Shown here piece by piece: positions 47,226 through 60,928 of a DNA stretch of 64,000 nucleotides. This DNA is from a marine actinobacterium MedAcidi-G3. GTDB lineage: Bacteria > Actinomycetota > Acidimicrobiia > Acidimicrobiales > Poriferisodalaceae. The notes below the pieces were generated by a model, which was given only the letters and a program-made list of their open reading frames with translations, was not told where the DNA came from and searched no databases. Within the stretch, counting starts at the first letter, position 1. Every line of letters begins with the position of its first letter. The DNA lies in NCBI GenBank assembly GCA_000817105.1, contig JUEP01000005.1, positions 62,001 to 126,000 on the forward strand. Reading direction: 5' to 3'. Both the position numbers and the translations under genes were made by a program.

Positions 47226-48221
47226 ATGGCTAAGTCACTTTCAGAGGTTCCTGATAGAAATCTTGCTCTTGAGTTGGTACGCACTACTGAAGCGGCCGCT
47301 CTAGCAGCGGCCAGATGGATGGGACGAGGTGACAAAGAGGGTGCAGACGGCGCAGCAGTCGATGCTATGCGCATCATCTTGGGATCAGTCCCTATGGATG
47401 GCCTAGTAGTCATCGGAGAAGGCGAAAAAGACGAAGCCCCAATGCTCTACAACGGAGAAGCTATCGGTGATGGAACGGGAGCTAAAACCGATATTGCTGT
47501 GGACCCAATCGACGGGACCACTCTGACGTCTTTGGGAAGAGGAAACGCCATTTCGGTGATCGCCGTTGCACCCAGGGGAACAATGTTTGACCCGGGCCCT
47601 TGCGTATATATGGAAAAGATTGCGGTCGGCCCAAAATCCAAAGGCCTAATATCTATCGACAAAAGTCCCACCGAGAACCTGGCCGCAATCGCTGCAGCCA
47701 CGGGACGTGGCGTACGGGATCTGACGGCCGTGATACTTGACCGAGATCGACATACGGAATTGATTAACGAGGTCAGGGAGAGTGGAGCCCGCATCCGACT
47801 GATCCCTGACGGCGACGTCGCGGGTGCGATCGCCACAGCTACAAGTGACGGCGCCGATGTTCTATTTGGGATAGGAGGAACTCCTGAAGGTGTGATCTCA
47901 GCTGCAGCTCTTAAGTGCCTCGGAGGAGAAATGCAGGGCAAATTGTGGCCCAGGAATGGAACTGAACGCCAAGCAGCGATAGATGCCGGCTACGACTTAG
48001 ATCGAGTTCTAAACACAGAAGATCTCGTCCGGTCTGATGACGTTTTTTTTGCCGCTACCGGCATCACCGACGGAGAGCTCTTAAAAGGCGTTCGGTTTAC
48101 CGCTGAAGGAGCTATCTCCGATTCATTGGTGATGCGTTCGAAAAGCGGCACAGTCCGCAGGATAGAAGCGACACATAACATAGGAAAATTGAGCGAATTT
48201 TCTTCAGTGGACTTCACTTAA
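47226..48221 (+). CDS. glpX: Fructose-1,6-bisphosphatase, class II
   Basis: Gluconeogenic phosphatase that makes fructose 6-phosphate. 331 residues, usual size. [32 protein letters not shown] (metal-binding Asp) and [26 protein letters not shown] are the family blocks. The ATG has no clear Shine-Dalgarno. The HisI-like gene follows on the same strand. Confidence 0.95.
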   Translation: MAKSLSEVPDRNLALELVRTTEAAALAAARWMGRGDKEGADGAAVDAMRIILGSVPMDGLVVIGEGEKDEAPMLYNGEAIGDGTGAKTDIAVDPIDGTTLTSLGRGNAISVIAVAPRGTMFDPGPCVYMEKIAVGPKSKGLISIDKSPTENLAAIAAATGRGVRDLTAVILDRDRHTELINEVRESGARIRLIPDGDVAGAIATATSDGADVLFGIGGTPEGVISAAALKCLGGEMQGKLWPRNGTERQAAIDAGYDLDRVLNTEDLVRSDDVFFAATGITDGELLKGVRFTAEGAISDSLVMRSKSGTVRRIEATHNIGKLSEFSSVDFT

Positions 48222-48268
48222 ATCAAATTCCGTTATTCCGCAAAACGCGTCATTCTCATCTGCACCTC

Positions 48269-48274
48269 TATGAT
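48269..48274 (+). promoter_or_regulatory. -10 element TATGAT before the HisI-like gene
   Basis: TATGAT (five of six consensus bases) ends 7 nt before the ATG at 48282, predicting a leaderless transcript. No clear -35. Confidence 0.5.
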
Positions 48275-48281
48275 CACTCCT

Positions 48282-48698
48282 ATGTCAAAACCCAATGACT
48301 TAGAGGAAGGCACAGCACAGCGCCTTGATTTCGACAAGATCGGTTCAATTGGCAGAAGCGGCCATCAGGTTCTACCCGTAGTTCTTCAGGAAGCTGACTC
48401 TGGTGACGTCTTATTTGTCGGCTATGCAAACGAAACTGCATTGCGGATGACCTTAGAACTTAGAAGTGCTGTTCTCTACTCAACTTCAAGACAGGAAATA
48501 TGGCACAAAGGGGCCACCTCGGGTGACACCTTGTCTCTTATAGATGTGCGAGTCAACTGTGAACAAAACTCACTTCTGTACCGGGTTCGAAGAGACGGAC
48601 AGGGAGCCTGCCACACTCTGAAGGAAGACGGGTCTACAAGGTCGGGTTGCTACTACCGAATTGTGGCAAGCGAGAATGAACTACTTTTTGTGGAGTAG
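48282..48698 (+). CDS. HisI-like protein with altered metal motif
   Basis: 138-residue relative of phosphoribosyl-AMP cyclohydrolase HisI. Recognisable blocks are YSTSRQEIWHKGATSGDTLSL, and the three zinc-ligand Cys: Cys93, Cys110 in GACHT and Cys123 in SGCYYR. The magnesium motif DxDxD of the family is replaced: residues 92-96 read NCEQN, so all three Asp are gone. It may have another activity than histidine synthesis, or be a diverged paralogue with a true HisI elsewhere; no other his gene is near. The ATG at 48282 is chosen for the -10 element before it; 48270 is the alternative. Confidence 0.8.
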   Translation: MSKPNDLEEGTAQRLDFDKIGSIGRSGHQVLPVVLQEADSGDVLFVGYANETALRMTLELRSAVLYSTSRQEIWHKGATSGDTLSLIDVRVNCEQNSLLYRVRRDGQGACHTLKEDGSTRSGCYYRIVASENELLFVE

Positions 48699-48742
48699 TT
48701 AGGAAATGACCGGTATTAAATATCTGAACAGCATTCCTATAT

Positions 48743-49126
48743 TCAGCCGGCGCTCGACACCTGAATTCGAGTTTCTGCCCACTTCTTAGCGTTTGCGGCC
48801 TGATTATCATCGGCGTCCGCGTTAAGTGCCTGCTCGGCAGCTTGAAGATCTGATTGCGCCTCTTCGACATTGATATCTTCAACTGCAAGAGCACCGTCGC
48901 TAAGAATCGTTACGGAGTTGCCGCTTACCTCGACAAATCCGCCATTTATAGCCAGCGACACCACGCCATCATTAGCCCAGAGTTGCGTTTGCCCAATGTC
49001 TAGAGCTCCTATGAAGGGAGCATGGTTGTCGAGAAAAGCTACATCGCCTTCTACTGTGCGGGTTACTACTTGCGAGCATTCGCCCGAGAAGAGCACCGCT
49101 TCGGGTGAGACAAGTTCAACCTGCAT
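48743..49126 (-). CDS. atpC: ATP synthase subunit epsilon
   Basis: Rotor subunit that couples and regulates F1. 127 residues, N-terminal beta-sandwich (QVELVSPEAVLFSGECSQVVTRTVEGD and following) and C-terminal helical part ending VSSAG. It is the last gene of the operon. The stem CTGAA/TTCAG just past the stop could be a weak terminator. Confidence 0.95.
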   Translation of the reverse strand: MQVELVSPEAVLFSGECSQVVTRTVEGDVAFLDNHAPFIGALDIGQTQLWANDGVVSLAINGGFVEVSGNSVTILSDGALAVEDINVEEAQSDLQAAEQALNADADDNQAANAKKWAETRIQVSSAG

Positions 49127-49146
49127 ACGTTTGGCTCAACTCCCAA

Positions 49147-51571
<2,425 letters not shown>

Positions 51572-51577
51572 TGCTTA

Positions 51578-53119
51578 TCAGTCCTCTGAATCGTTCGTGT
51601 CGGCTTCGGCGGTCATTTGGAAGGTCGCCTTGAACGACTCCACTGCTGCTTTCACTTGGTCGTCCGGCAACACTCCAGTGCTCCGGATTTCATCCAGCAA
51701 GCCGGCATTTCGAGACCTCATACTCTCTATAAACTCAGACTCGAAGCGCTGGACATCTTCGACAGGCAAGTCATCGAGGTATCCGTTAGTTCCTGTATAA
51801 ATCGATACGACTTGTTCTTCGACCGGCATAGGGCTGTTGAGTCCCTGTTTCAACAGTTCAACGAGTCGATAACCTCTCCCCAACTGCGCCGCAGATGCGG
51901 CATCCAACTCAGAGCCGAAGGTCGCAAAAGCTTCGAGGTCTCGGAACTGCGCTAAGTCAATTTTTAATGTTCCAGCGACGCTCTTCATAGCCTTAGTTTG
52001 AGCATCTCCGCCTACACGCGAGACTGAAACGCCCACGTCAACCGCTGGTCGGACACCAGACTTAAAGAGATCATCTTGGAGATATATCTGACCATCAGTA
52101 ATCGAAATCACATTGGTAGGGATGTATGCAGATACATCTCCTGCTTTGGTCTCAATAACTGGTAGTGCGGTCAGTGATCCTGCACCCTGGGCATCAGACA
52201 ATTTTGCGGCTCGCTCGAGAAGTCGACTGTGAAGATAAAAGACATCCCCCGGGTACGCCTCGCGTCCTGGCGGCCGCCGAAGCAGCAAAGACAGCTGTCT
52301 ATAGGCTTCGGCTTGCTTGGAAAGGTCGTCATAGACGATCAGGGCATGCTCGCCATTTTCCATCCAATGCTGGCCCATGGCGCATCCTGCATAGGGAGCT
52401 AAATATTTGAACGGGGCCGCATCTGCAGCCGGGGCGCACACGACGACGGTGTAATCCATCGCTCCTCGCTCTTCCAGCGTGCTGACAACCTGCGCAACTG
52501 TTGAACCCTTCTGGCCAACTGCAACGTAAATACATTTAACGCCAAGACCAGCCTGGTTAAGAATGGTGTCGATAGCGACTGAGGTTTTGCCGGTCTTCCG
52601 ATCTCCAATAATTAACTCGCGTTGACCTCGCCCAACGGGCGTCATGGCGTCAATTGCTTTGATACCCGTTTGAAGAGGTTCGTGCACAGGTTGGCGGCCC
52701 ATTATCCCGGGAGCTTGAATTTCCATCCGGCGCGCTTCGGTTCCTACTAACGGACCTTTTCCATCAATGGGCTCACCTAAAGCGTTGACAACTCTTCCCA
52801 AGACACCATCGCCGACCGGCACCGACAAGATTCTTCCGGTTGCCTTAACGTTTTGACCTTCTTCAATGTTCTCCACATTTCCGAGAACGACTGCACCAAT
52901 TGAATCTTCATCTAAGTTCAAGGCGAGGCCGACATCACCACTATCAAATTCCAAAATCTCATTGACTGAAGCGTTAGGGAGACCCGACACGCGCGCAATG
53001 CCGTCTCCTACTTCAAGAATGCGACCTACTGTTCCAGATTCGACGGAAGGATCAAACCCTTCAAGATTTTTCTGGATGGCTGCAGTTATATCCGCAGCAT
53101 CGAAGCTGAGGTCAGTCAT
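51578..53119 (-). CDS. atpA: ATP synthase subunit alpha
   Basis: Regulatory nucleotide-binding subunit of F1. 513 residues, Walker [14 protein letters not shown] and the [18 protein letters not shown] block; the arginine finger region [23 protein letters not shown] is present. The ATG overlaps the atpH stop as ATGA. Confidence 0.97.
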   Translation of the reverse strand: MTDLSFDAADITAAIQKNLEGFDPSVESGTVGRILEVGDGIARVSGLPNASVNEILEFDSGDVGLALNLDEDSIGAVVLGNVENIEEGQNVKATGRILSVPVGDGVLGRVVNALGEPIDGKGPLVGTEARRMEIQAPGIMGRQPVHEPLQTGIKAIDAMTPVGRGQRELIIGDRKTGKTSVAIDTILNQAGLGVKCIYVAVGQKGSTVAQVVSTLEERGAMDYTVVVCAPAADAAPFKYLAPYAGCAMGQHWMENGEHALIVYDDLSKQAEAYRQLSLLLRRPPGREAYPGDVFYLHSRLLERAAKLSDAQGAGSLTALPVIETKAGDVSAYIPTNVISITDGQIYLQDDLFKSGVRPAVDVGVSVSRVGGDAQTKAMKSVAGTLKIDLAQFRDLEAFATFGSELDAASAAQLGRGYRLVELLKQGLNSPMPVEEQVVSIYTGTNGYLDDLPVEDVQRFESEFIESMRSRNAGLLDEIRSTGVLPDDQVKAAVESFKATFQMTAEADTNDSED

Positions 53120-53643
53120 GACAAACGCTCCTTCATTTTTTCAAGACGAGTACGTACTGATCCATCGAAGACCGTGTCTCCCACTTGGGCAACAACTCCT
53201 CCAAGGATGTCTGGGTCCACAACGACGACTACATCAATGTTCATCCCAGTTGCTTTAGATAAGGCGCCCCTAAGACGCTCACGTTGATCTTCATTAAGTG
53301 CCACGGCTGAGCGAACCTCTGCAACCGCCTGCCCTCGAGATTCCGCTGCTTGTCGAACCAATTCGTCAGCTATCACACTGATATCGTTTCCCCGGCCGGC
53401 GCCCACCAACATGCTCACAAGATTGATAGTGACTGGCGAGGCACTAACTCCTAGCAAGTCCTCTAGCACTCCGATTCGACGCGATGCAGGTATTGCCCTA
53501 TCGCTGAGCGTCGAACGCAGCTGATCAGAAGACTCAACGGTCCGACCCAACTGATACAGCTCATCCGCGACGCGGTTGAGTTCACCTTCGGCTTCAGCCA
53601 ATTTGGCTATGCCGGCGGCGTACTCCTCCACTTTCTCGGTCAT
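53116..53643 (-). CDS. atpH: ATP synthase subunit delta
   Basis: Peripheral-stalk subunit linking F1 and the b subunit. 175 residues with the OSCP/delta pattern: [25 protein letters not shown], a central helical domain and [27 protein letters not shown] near the end. In mycobacteria delta is fused to a b-like part; here it is separate and of normal size. Confidence 0.95.
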   Translation of the reverse strand: MTEKVEEYAAGIAKLAEAEGELNRVADELYQLGRTVESSDQLRSTLSDRAIPASRRIGVLEDLLGVSASPVTINLVSMLVGAGRGNDISVIADELVRQAAESRGQAVAEVRSAVALNEDQRERLRGALSKATGMNIDVVVVVDPDILGGVVAQVGDTVFDGSVRTRLEKMKERLS

Positions 53644-53697
53644 CGCTTTCCTCGTTCTACTCGTAAACAGTTACTGCAGCTAAATCGCTGCTTCATG

Positions 53698-53730
53698 AGT
53701 GGTCCATCAACCAGAGCTCGAAGGACCACT
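53698..53730 (-). promoter_or_regulatory. Stem-loop between atpF and atpH
   Basis: Minus strand AGTGGTCC (from 53730) pairs with GGACCACT around a 17-nt loop, 8 bp. It sits in the 100-nt gap between atpF and atpH, the longest gap in the operon, so it may be a processing or stability element that helps set subunit ratios. Confidence 0.45.
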
Positions 53731-53743
53731 TTGGGTATGTCGG

Positions 53744-54280
53744 TCAGCTACCAACTGATTCAATGTAGTCGTCCACTAACCTAGAATAAGAAGCTTCATC
53801 TAAGCTAGAGCGAACAACTTGCTCGGCTGCTCCGACGGCTAATGATGTAACTTGCGCCCGAATGTCGGCCATAGCTCTGGCCTTTGCTGCCTCGATATCG
53901 GCGTCCGCTTGAGCGCGTTTCTCATCAATTTCAGGTTCTATCGCTGCTATGCGATCCTGTCTGACCTGTTCAGCTTCAGCCCGCGCAGCCTCAAGGATTC
54001 GCGATGCTTCAGCCTGGGCTTCTGCAATCTTAGAATCATACTCAGCACGGAGGCCTTCGGCCTCCGACCGCGCGGTATCAGCGGCATCAAGATCGCCCTG
54101 AATCTTTTCAGATCTAGCTTCCATCACCTTCTTTATCGCCGGGTAGGCGAATTTCGACATGACAATGAAAAGGATTGCGAAGGCCATGCCTCCCCAAATA
54201 ATTTCATTCCATACAGGAAGGATCGGGTTCGAAGCCCCCCCTCCTGCGTCGCCCGCCGCTAGGAGTCCAATTGAGTTCAT
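53744..54280 (-). CDS. atpF: ATP synthase subunit b
   Basis: Membrane-anchored stator subunit. 178 residues: one membrane helix (about residues 27-45, EIIWGGMAFAILFIVMSKF) and a long charged helix with Ala-rich repeats, ending VRSSLDEASYSRLVDDYIESVGS. It has the usual b-subunit layout. Confidence 0.95.
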   Translation of the reverse strand: MNSIGLLAAGDAGGGASNPILPVWNEIIWGGMAFAILFIVMSKFAYPAIKKVMEARSEKIQGDLDAADTARSEAEGLRAEYDSKIAEAQAEASRILEAARAEAEQVRQDRIAAIEPEIDEKRAQADADIEAAKARAMADIRAQVTSLAVGAAEQVVRSSLDEASYSRLVDDYIESVGS

Positions 54281-54289
54281 TGTCTCTCC

Positions 54290-55367
<1,078 letters not shown>

Positions 55368-55371
<4 letters not shown>

Positions 55372-55850
55372 TTGATCTCCTTGCGATTTCTTTGTGTCAT
55401 CTGGCTAGGTCTCAATCCGGGGTAAGCCAGCGATATGGAAACATAGCGCGTCTCCCACACCAGCAACCCAAGATGGGAAACGATAATCGTTATAGCGAGG
55501 GGAATAGGTGCAAAAACGCCAATTTTACTAAAAGCTATAACTGCAACGGTCAGAATCGCCAAACGAAGGACGAAGCCACCTAATGCGGCGAACATAAGAG
55601 CTCCTACCGATATCCGCCCAGCCCAAGTCAAAAGCGCTGCTGCGAACGCAAAGTTAGCGAAGATCAGGCCAAGCCCATAAGCAGATGATGCCAGTCCGTT
55701 AACTCCCCAAAAAACAAGTGACAACGCTAGCCATGCCGGACTTATCTTTAAACCTCTCAACAGCATGTCTCTAACAATGCTTTTTTCTGGCTCGGCTAGT
55801 TGGCTTACCTGCGGGAAGTCTGTTGATCGCTCGTCTACTTTTTCACTCAT
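55368..55850 (-). CDS. AtpI-like membrane protein (ATP synthase subunit I family)
   Basis: 160 residues with four predicted membrane helices after a soluble N-terminal segment of 30 residues, in the place where ATP synthase operons carry atpI (pfam03899). The role is c-ring assembly or magnesium handling in relatives. The stop overlaps the atpB start and the start overlaps the AtpZ-like gene, both as ATGA, so the three are translationally linked. Confidence 0.75.
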
Positions 55851-56188
55851 CTTTCGCTGCGCCCCTCAAGAGTGATGCCCGTCGGTAGATGATCATCAAT
55901 TTCTTCCTGCCTGTCCAGTCCTCTGACATTGGCAGGGCGGCTTGTCATCATCTCATCTTCGATACGTGACATCCGGCTTGTATAGCGGTACCACTCGGCA
56001 GTCAGTTTTCCTAGAAAGGCGACTAACCCAAACCCTAGAGCCACCCAGGGACCTGTTTCGAGCCAGCGATCAATGAGCCAGCCGATCGCAGAGAAAATAA
56101 CTGGGGTCACGACAATCTCTACGGAGCGCGAAAATGCATCATCTGTGCCGAAGAAGATTTTATTCTTGGAGAGCGCTGGTGCTCGCAT
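55847..56188 (-). CDS. AtpZ/AtpI-like membrane protein
   Basis: 113 residues, two membrane helices (about 25-43 and 48-64) in the AtpZ pattern: VEIVVTPVIFSAIGWLIDRWL and GPWVALGFGLVAFLGKL. AtpZ-like proteins have been linked to F-type ATPase assembly and Ca/Mg transport; the role is not settled. It is the first gene of the operon. No strong Shine-Dalgarno at the ATG. Confidence 0.75.
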   Translation of the reverse strand: MRAPALSKNKIFFGTDDAFSRSVEIVVTPVIFSAIGWLIDRWLETGPWVALGFGLVAFLGKLTAEWYRYTSRMSRIEDEMMTSRPANVRGLDRQEEIDDHLPTGITLEGRSER

Positions 56189-56315
56189 GCTAGGGGCAGT
56201 CTCCCGACTGTTAGCGAATGAGTGGACAGGTCAAGAAGCGGCTTCACCCTAATTGGGGTGTCTTGACGGTTGCAAGCGGCTACGGGTCTAATTACGCCAT
56301 ATCAAATGATTTACG

Positions 56316-57443
56316 CTAAGCACTTCGGACTTTCGTGTTCTTTTTGGTTTCTGGCCCAGTTCTTGGACGAAGCAAAAAGAAAAGCAAAATAGCCACACCG
56401 GCCAAAGCAAACGGGAGCACGGCATCTCCACTGCCCGTCAAAGTCGGAACCAGCGCGACACCGGAAAGCAACGCTGTCCAAGCCCACAAAAGCAAAACTG
56501 TTCGTCTATGGCCATGCCCCATTCTCAACAAACGATGATGCAAGTGGTCTTTATCTGCAGTCGCAATGCCCTCCCTGCGGTAAGCGCGCCGGACAACAGC
56601 CAGGGCTACATCAATTAGTGGGACGCCAAGAATCAAGAAAGGAATTGCTATAGGGGCGAAGAAGAAATAGACCTGGCCGCTGAACTGGTCAACAACTCTG
56701 CCCCCGACAGTCATTGTCGCTGATGCCATCAAGAGACCGAGCAGAAGCGCACCTCCATCGCCCATAAAAATTCGAGCGGGATGAAAGTTGTGAGGCAGAA
56801 ACCCTAGACAAATTCCCAGCGTCACTAATGCAAGCAGAGGTCCAAGATTAGTGTCACTGATAAGGCCAGCATTCTGCAATTCCCCGCTGTAGAAATAGAA
56901 AGCTCCAGCCGCAATAGCGACGGTACCGGCGGCTAGTCCATCCAATCCATCTATCAAGTTGACGGAATTAGCGACGACCACAACCAGAAGGACCGTTATC
57001 AAAGTGGCCCAATCAGCCGAAAGGACCACCAGTTGCCCAAAAGGAACTCTGAAGTAAAAGAGTGTGACTCCCAAGACGGCTAGCAGGCTGCCGGATAGGA
57101 CCTGTCCAGCCACCTTCGCTGGAGCTGAGAGCTCTCTAAGGTCATCGACTGCACCAATAGAAAACATTACCGTCGCCGCAACAACTACAGCTAGAGCTTC
57201 AGACGAGCCAGCGAACACCTGAGTAAAGCCGGGTAACCGACTAGCTAGAACCAAGGCTGCCAAGAAACCCACAAACATGGCTGCCCCACCGCCAGTAACT
57301 GTCGGGCGTTGATGAACGCGCCGGTCATCCGGCTCGACAACCGCTCCTAATCTGGGTGCAACTCTGGTCACAACAAACGTGAAGAGGTAGGTCACAACCG
57401 CTGCTGTGCCTAAAACCACGGCATGTTGGAGTGTCCTACTCAC
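56316..57443 (-). CDS. wecA: Undecaprenyl-phosphate GlcNAc-1-phosphate transferase (WecA/TagO family)
   Basis: Integral membrane enzyme that puts a sugar phosphate on undecaprenyl phosphate to start a cell-wall glycopolymer. 375 residues, about 11 helices. It shows the family motifs AVDDLRELSA, NSVNLIDGLDGLAAG (metal-binding Asp), HNFHPARIFMGDGGALLLG and the His motif DKDHLHHRLLRMGHGHRR. Start GTG at 57443. In mycobacteria wecA (rfe) stands at the same place beside the atp operon. Confidence 0.93.
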   Translation of the reverse strand: MSRTLQHAVVLGTAAVVTYLFTFVVTRVAPRLGAVVEPDDRRVHQRPTVTGGGAAMFVGFLAALVLASRLPGFTQVFAGSSEALAVVVAATVMFSIGAVDDLRELSAPAKVAGQVLSGSLLAVLGVTLFYFRVPFGQLVVLSADWATLITVLLVVVVANSVNLIDGLDGLAAGTVAIAAGAFYFYSGELQNAGLISDTNLGPLLALVTLGICLGFLPHNFHPARIFMGDGGALLLGLLMASATMTVGGRVVDQFSGQVYFFFAPIAIPFLILGVPLIDVALAVVRRAYRREGIATADKDHLHHRLLRMGHGHRRTVLLLWAWTALLSGVALVPTLTGSGDAVLPFALAGVAILLFFLLRPRTGPETKKNTKVRSA

Positions 57444-57565
57444 GGAAATGCCCTACTCACCAAGCCCAAAAGGCTCACGTTACGACTTTTAAATCTAGTC
57501 CCAGCCTAGTTACCAGTGATTGAGATTTGATGGAGGCTGCTTAGCTATCGCAGCTATGACTTTGC

Positions 57566-58825
57566 TTATTCTGGGTAAGGCGGATATTGAGCACACAACT
57601 CAGCAACTTCCTTAGCTATTGCGTTCACGGCGGCTTCATCATCTCGTTGCCGCAGGATTCTCGCTGTAAAATCAGCAATCTTGGTCATTTCGTTGATGCC
57701 CATTCCTTGCGTAGTAACCGACGCGACCCCCATGCGCACGCCGCTGGTCACAAACGGGGAACGCGGGTCGTCAGGGATTGTGTTCCGGTTTAGCGTCACT
57801 CCGCCTTGGTCCAGCACTTCCTGTGCTTCTTTACCCGTCAAGTCTTCGTCAAAAGCGCGCAAATCGAGCAACAATAAGTGATTGTCAGTCCCCCCCGAAA
57901 CCAATCTGAACCCATGGCTTGCAAGCGCATCCGCCAGCGCACCCGCATTATCAACTATTTGCTTAGCGTAAGCTGCGAAGTTTTCGTCCATCGCTTCTCG
58001 AAACCCAATTGCCTTAGCGGCGATTACGTGTTCTAAAGGGCCACCTTGATTCCCAGGAAACACGGCGCTATCAACCTTTTTCGCAAGGGCTTCAGTCGAA
58101 AGGATGCAACCACCTCTTGGACCCCGCAGCGTCTTATGAGTGGTGAAAGTTACTACGTCTGCATAGGGAACAGGGTTCGGATGTTGACCACCCGCTATCA
58201 GCCCAGCAATATGCGCTGCATCGAACATGAAGTAGGCGCCTATTTCATCGCAGACTTTGCGGAAAGGTTCAGGGTCTATTCGCCGAGGGTAAGCCGTTGC
58301 ACCAGCAACAATAAGCTTCGGTCTTTCAGCAATGGCTATCGAACGCATTTCTTCGTAATCAATGCGCTCGTCTACGCCAGTGAGACCATAGGAAATAAAA
58401 TTATAGAAACGTCCACTTGCGTTGACCGGCGAGCCATGGGTTAGATGGCCTCCATGGTCAAGACTCATGCCCATCACAGTGTCTCCAACGTCAAGAAGCG
58501 CCATATACACAGCTGCGTTAGCTTGCGAACCTGAGTGCGGTTGAACATTCGCATGTTCTGCGCCAAACAATTCCTTAGCTCGGTCAATCGCTAGTTGCTC
58601 TACTACGTCTACTTTCGCATTACCTCCGTAATAACGACGCCGCGGATAACCCTCACTGTATTTATTTGTAAAGACGCTGCCTGTCGCTTTCATCACAGCT
58701 GGAGAAGCAAAGTTCTCCGACGCGATTAATTGCAAACTTGTCTCTTGGCGTTTTTTCTCTTCAGAGATCAGTTCTTCAATCTCAGTGTCAGGTCCTACGG
58801 TCCATACGTTGTTCAGGTTCGTCAT
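57566..58825 (-). CDS. glyA: Serine hydroxymethyltransferase
   Basis: PLP enzyme making glycine and 5,10-methylene-THF from serine. 419 residues from the ATG at 58825. [30 protein letters not shown] and the PLP Lys in [15 protein letters not shown] are present. AAAGG lies about 9 nt before this ATG; the frame runs 28 residues further up but without family sequence. It lies after rpiB in the same direction. Confidence 0.96.
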   Translation of the reverse strand: MTNLNNVWTVGPDTEIEELISEEKKRQETSLQLIASENFASPAVMKATGSVFTNKYSEGYPRRRYYGGNAKVDVVEQLAIDRAKELFGAEHANVQPHSGSQANAAVYMALLDVGDTVMGMSLDHGGHLTHGSPVNASGRFYNFISYGLTGVDERIDYEEMRSIAIAERPKLIVAGATAYPRRIDPEPFRKVCDEIGAYFMFDAAHIAGLIAGGQHPNPVPYADVVTFTTHKTLRGPRGGCILSTEALAKKVDSAVFPGNQGGPLEHVIAAKAIGFREAMDENFAAYAKQIVDNAGALADALASHGFRLVSGGTDNHLLLLDLRAFDEDLTGKEAQEVLDQGGVTLNRNTIPDDPRSPFVTSGVRMGVASVTTQGMGINEMTKIADFTARILRQRDDEAAVNAIAKEVAELCAQYPPYPE

Positions 58826-58923
58826 GAGTAGAGGCCTTTCGCGATTGACGCGGGACATGCTGACACAGCATGCCTGAAAATTGAGCTTCACACTCGCTTT
58901 CGAGACCAAGCTCAGTCCGGAGC

Positions 58924-59358
58924 CTAAAGAGCGTCTAACTTTTCTACACGTCCTTGATGTCGCCCACCCTCGAAGGAGGCACCGAGGTATGCATCCACGA
59001 TGTCTAGAGCCGCTTGTTCCCCAACTATTCGCGCTCCAATCCCAATGACATTTGCATCATTGTGCTCGCGGCTTAAACAAGCAGTTGTCGTGTCGTGAAC
59101 GGTCGCTGCCCGAATACCAGGCACTTTTCCAGCTGCCATAACAATTCCAATTCCGCTGCCACACACCACAACGCCGCACTCAGCATCGCCATTGATCACA
59201 GCCAAACCGACGGCAGCTCCATAGTCAGGGTAATCAACCCGTGACTCATCATGAGTACCGCAGTCAACTACTTCGTGCGCTTGGCGTAATAGATGCTGAA
59301 TGATTACCTGTTTAAGCGCAAATCCTGCGTGATCGGCTCCAAGAGCGATAACAGACAC
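58924..59358 (-). CDS. rpiB: Ribose-5-phosphate isomerase B
   Basis: Interconverts ribose 5-phosphate and ribulose 5-phosphate. 144 residues from GTG 59358: [16 protein letters not shown] at the start, catalytic Cys in VVCGSGIG, and [23 protein letters not shown] stands 5 nt before the GTG. An ATG at 59439 would add 27 residues (ALEDALAATSEDLRGK...), which family members lack, but it cannot be excluded. It is part of a rpiB-glyA block inserted between the prmC-tsaC fusion and wecA. Confidence 0.92.
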   Translation of the reverse strand: MSVIALGADHAGFALKQVIIQHLLRQAHEVVDCGTHDESRVDYPDYGAAVGLAVINGDAECGVVVCGSGIGIVMAAGKVPGIRAATVHDTTTACLSREHNDANVIGIGARIVGEQAALDIVDAYLGASFEGGRHQGRVEKLDAL

Positions 59359-59446
59359 GTTGCCCTTTCTTTGGGTTGACTCGGCTATCTTCCCACGCAG
59401 ATCTTCACTCGTCGCGGCTAATGCATCTTCCAAAGCCATGTTGAGG

Positions 59447-60928
59447 CTATAAAAGCTGGTTTACGTCGACCGCACCCTCTCGGAGCACCACCAAAGACTC
59501 TCCTGTGGTATCAACCACCGTTGACGCCAAACCCCCTTCGGAAACTCCTGGTATGACATAAGCAGCTTCGATAGCGAGTGTTGCCGCCGCGTCTTCTGCT
59601 CCTACGAGGGTTTCTACTCCGTGTAAGTTTGCGCTGGATCCAGTTACCGGTCCGACATCATCGATAAGAAGACGAAGCCATCCGGGTTCAGGGCATCTCA
59701 CCCCAATAGTATTTCCACCGGTTACCGGATCTACCCCAGAGATTCGCTCTGCCACAAGGGTCAGGGCCCCAGGCCAGTGGGTCGCAACAAGCTTTCTCAC
59801 CTCGTCATTGAGATGAATCATTTGTGCCGCCTGTTCAATGCCACTCACCAAAACCGGAACAGGTTGGTCTGAGGGGCGGGCCTTAGCTTTGTATGAACTC
59901 TCAACAGCCGAGACGTTGTTGTATTTTGCCAGAAGCCCAGGAAGAGTATCTGTTGGTGCAACGACTAATAATCCTCGTTGCAACGCATCAAAGGCTGCTC
60001 GAACGTGCAATTCCTCAACATCATCCAGAGGACGTCGAGCCGTAACAAATCGTTGCTTTCCTGACATATCAAGATTGATTTCCACCTCGCAGTACCCCCT
60101 GGCGATCAAGAGACTCTGCAATCGGATGCCTTGCTCGGAACCGCATTCAAGAATGAGCCAGCCACCAGGGCGTAGCCAATTTCTTCCTTCTCGGACCAAC
60201 AGATCTAAGTGACGAAAACCATCCTCTCCCCCCATGAGTGCATCTACAGGTTCCCAGTCAGCAACAACAGCAGGAAGTTGGTCGTTCGACGAAACGTACG
60301 GGGGGTTAGAAATCAACATATGAAGTTGCCCTTTAAGTCCTGCTGGCAACGCCTCGAGCCAATCACCCGCATGTAATTGAACTCTTGCCGCTGCACGTCC
60401 TAAACCCGCAAGGTTAGATCTGGCTAAAGCGAGGGCTTCTTGAGATATGTCAGTGGCATGGACGTGTGCATCCAAAACTTCTTGAGCTATCGATAAAGCA
60501 ATCGCACCAGTTCCAGTTCCTAAGTCCGCAACGATTGACGGTTTTCCGTCAACATTTTTGTTCTTTGAAGTCAGTATCTCGATCGCTTGACCAACAACTT
60601 CTTCGGTCTCAGGCCTAGGAATTAACGCCCTTCGGTCTACTGCAAGATCTAGATAACGAAATTGCCAACTACCAATCACGTATTGCAATGGCTCCCCGAG
60701 AACTCTCCTTGCCGTTAAGGAATCTGTTCGGACGACCGTTCGTCGATTCATCAACTGGCCTTCCTCCGCTGGGAACTGGCCAATATCGATGCCCGTAGTT
60801 TCCTCCAAAATTCGGCGGGCGCTCAATTCTGCGTCGTCAACATGAGCGGCTCGAAGTCTTGCCAGAACTTCCCTATGCAACTGCGCAAGTGTCAGAGTGC
60901 TATCGGAACTATCTTCCAGTTTCGCCAT
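59447..60928 (-). CDS. prmC: Fusion: release factor methyltransferase PrmC and tRNA threonylcarbamoyladenosine synthase TsaC/Sua5
   Basis: 493 residues with two enzymes. The N-terminal part (about 1-290) is PrmC/HemK, which methylates the Gln of the GGQ motif in release factors: motif I VADLGTGTGAIALSIA and the NPPY tetrad in LISNPPYVSS are complete. The rest (about 295-493) is a YrdC/Sua5 domain that makes threonylcarbamoyl-AMP for t6A37 of tRNA: VVAPTDTLPGLLAK, KARPSDQPVPVLV, THWPGALTLVAER and VGPVTGSSANLHG. The ATG at 60928 has GAGG 6 nt upstream and overlaps the prfA 3' end by 20 bases; the longer frame to 60958 is less likely. Confidence 0.9.
   Translation of the reverse strand: MAKLEDSSDSTLTLAQLHREVLARLRAAHVDDAELSARRILEETTGIDIGQFPAEEGQLMNRRTVVRTDSLTARRVLGEPLQYVIGSWQFRYLDLAVDRRALIPRPETEEVVGQAIEILTSKNKNVDGKPSIVADLGTGTGAIALSIAQEVLDAHVHATDISQEALALARSNLAGLGRAAARVQLHAGDWLEALPAGLKGQLHMLISNPPYVSSNDQLPAVVADWEPVDALMGGEDGFRHLDLLVREGRNWLRPGGWLILECGSEQGIRLQSLLIARGYCEVEINLDMSGKQRFVTARRPLDDVEELHVRAAFDALQRGLLVVAPTDTLPGLLAKYNNVSAVESSYKAKARPSDQPVPVLVSGIEQAAQMIHLNDEVRKLVATHWPGALTLVAERISGVDPVTGGNTIGVRCPEPGWLRLLIDDVGPVTGSSANLHGVETLVGAEDAAATLAIEAAYVIPGVSEGGLASTVVDTTGESLVVLREGAVDVNQLL

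Noticed and set aside
58826-58923. Riboswitch in front of glyA
   Set aside because: The 98 bases hold a CATGCTG/CAGCATG hairpin but no tandem glycine aptamer or ZTP consensus; it is too short for a glycine riboswitch.
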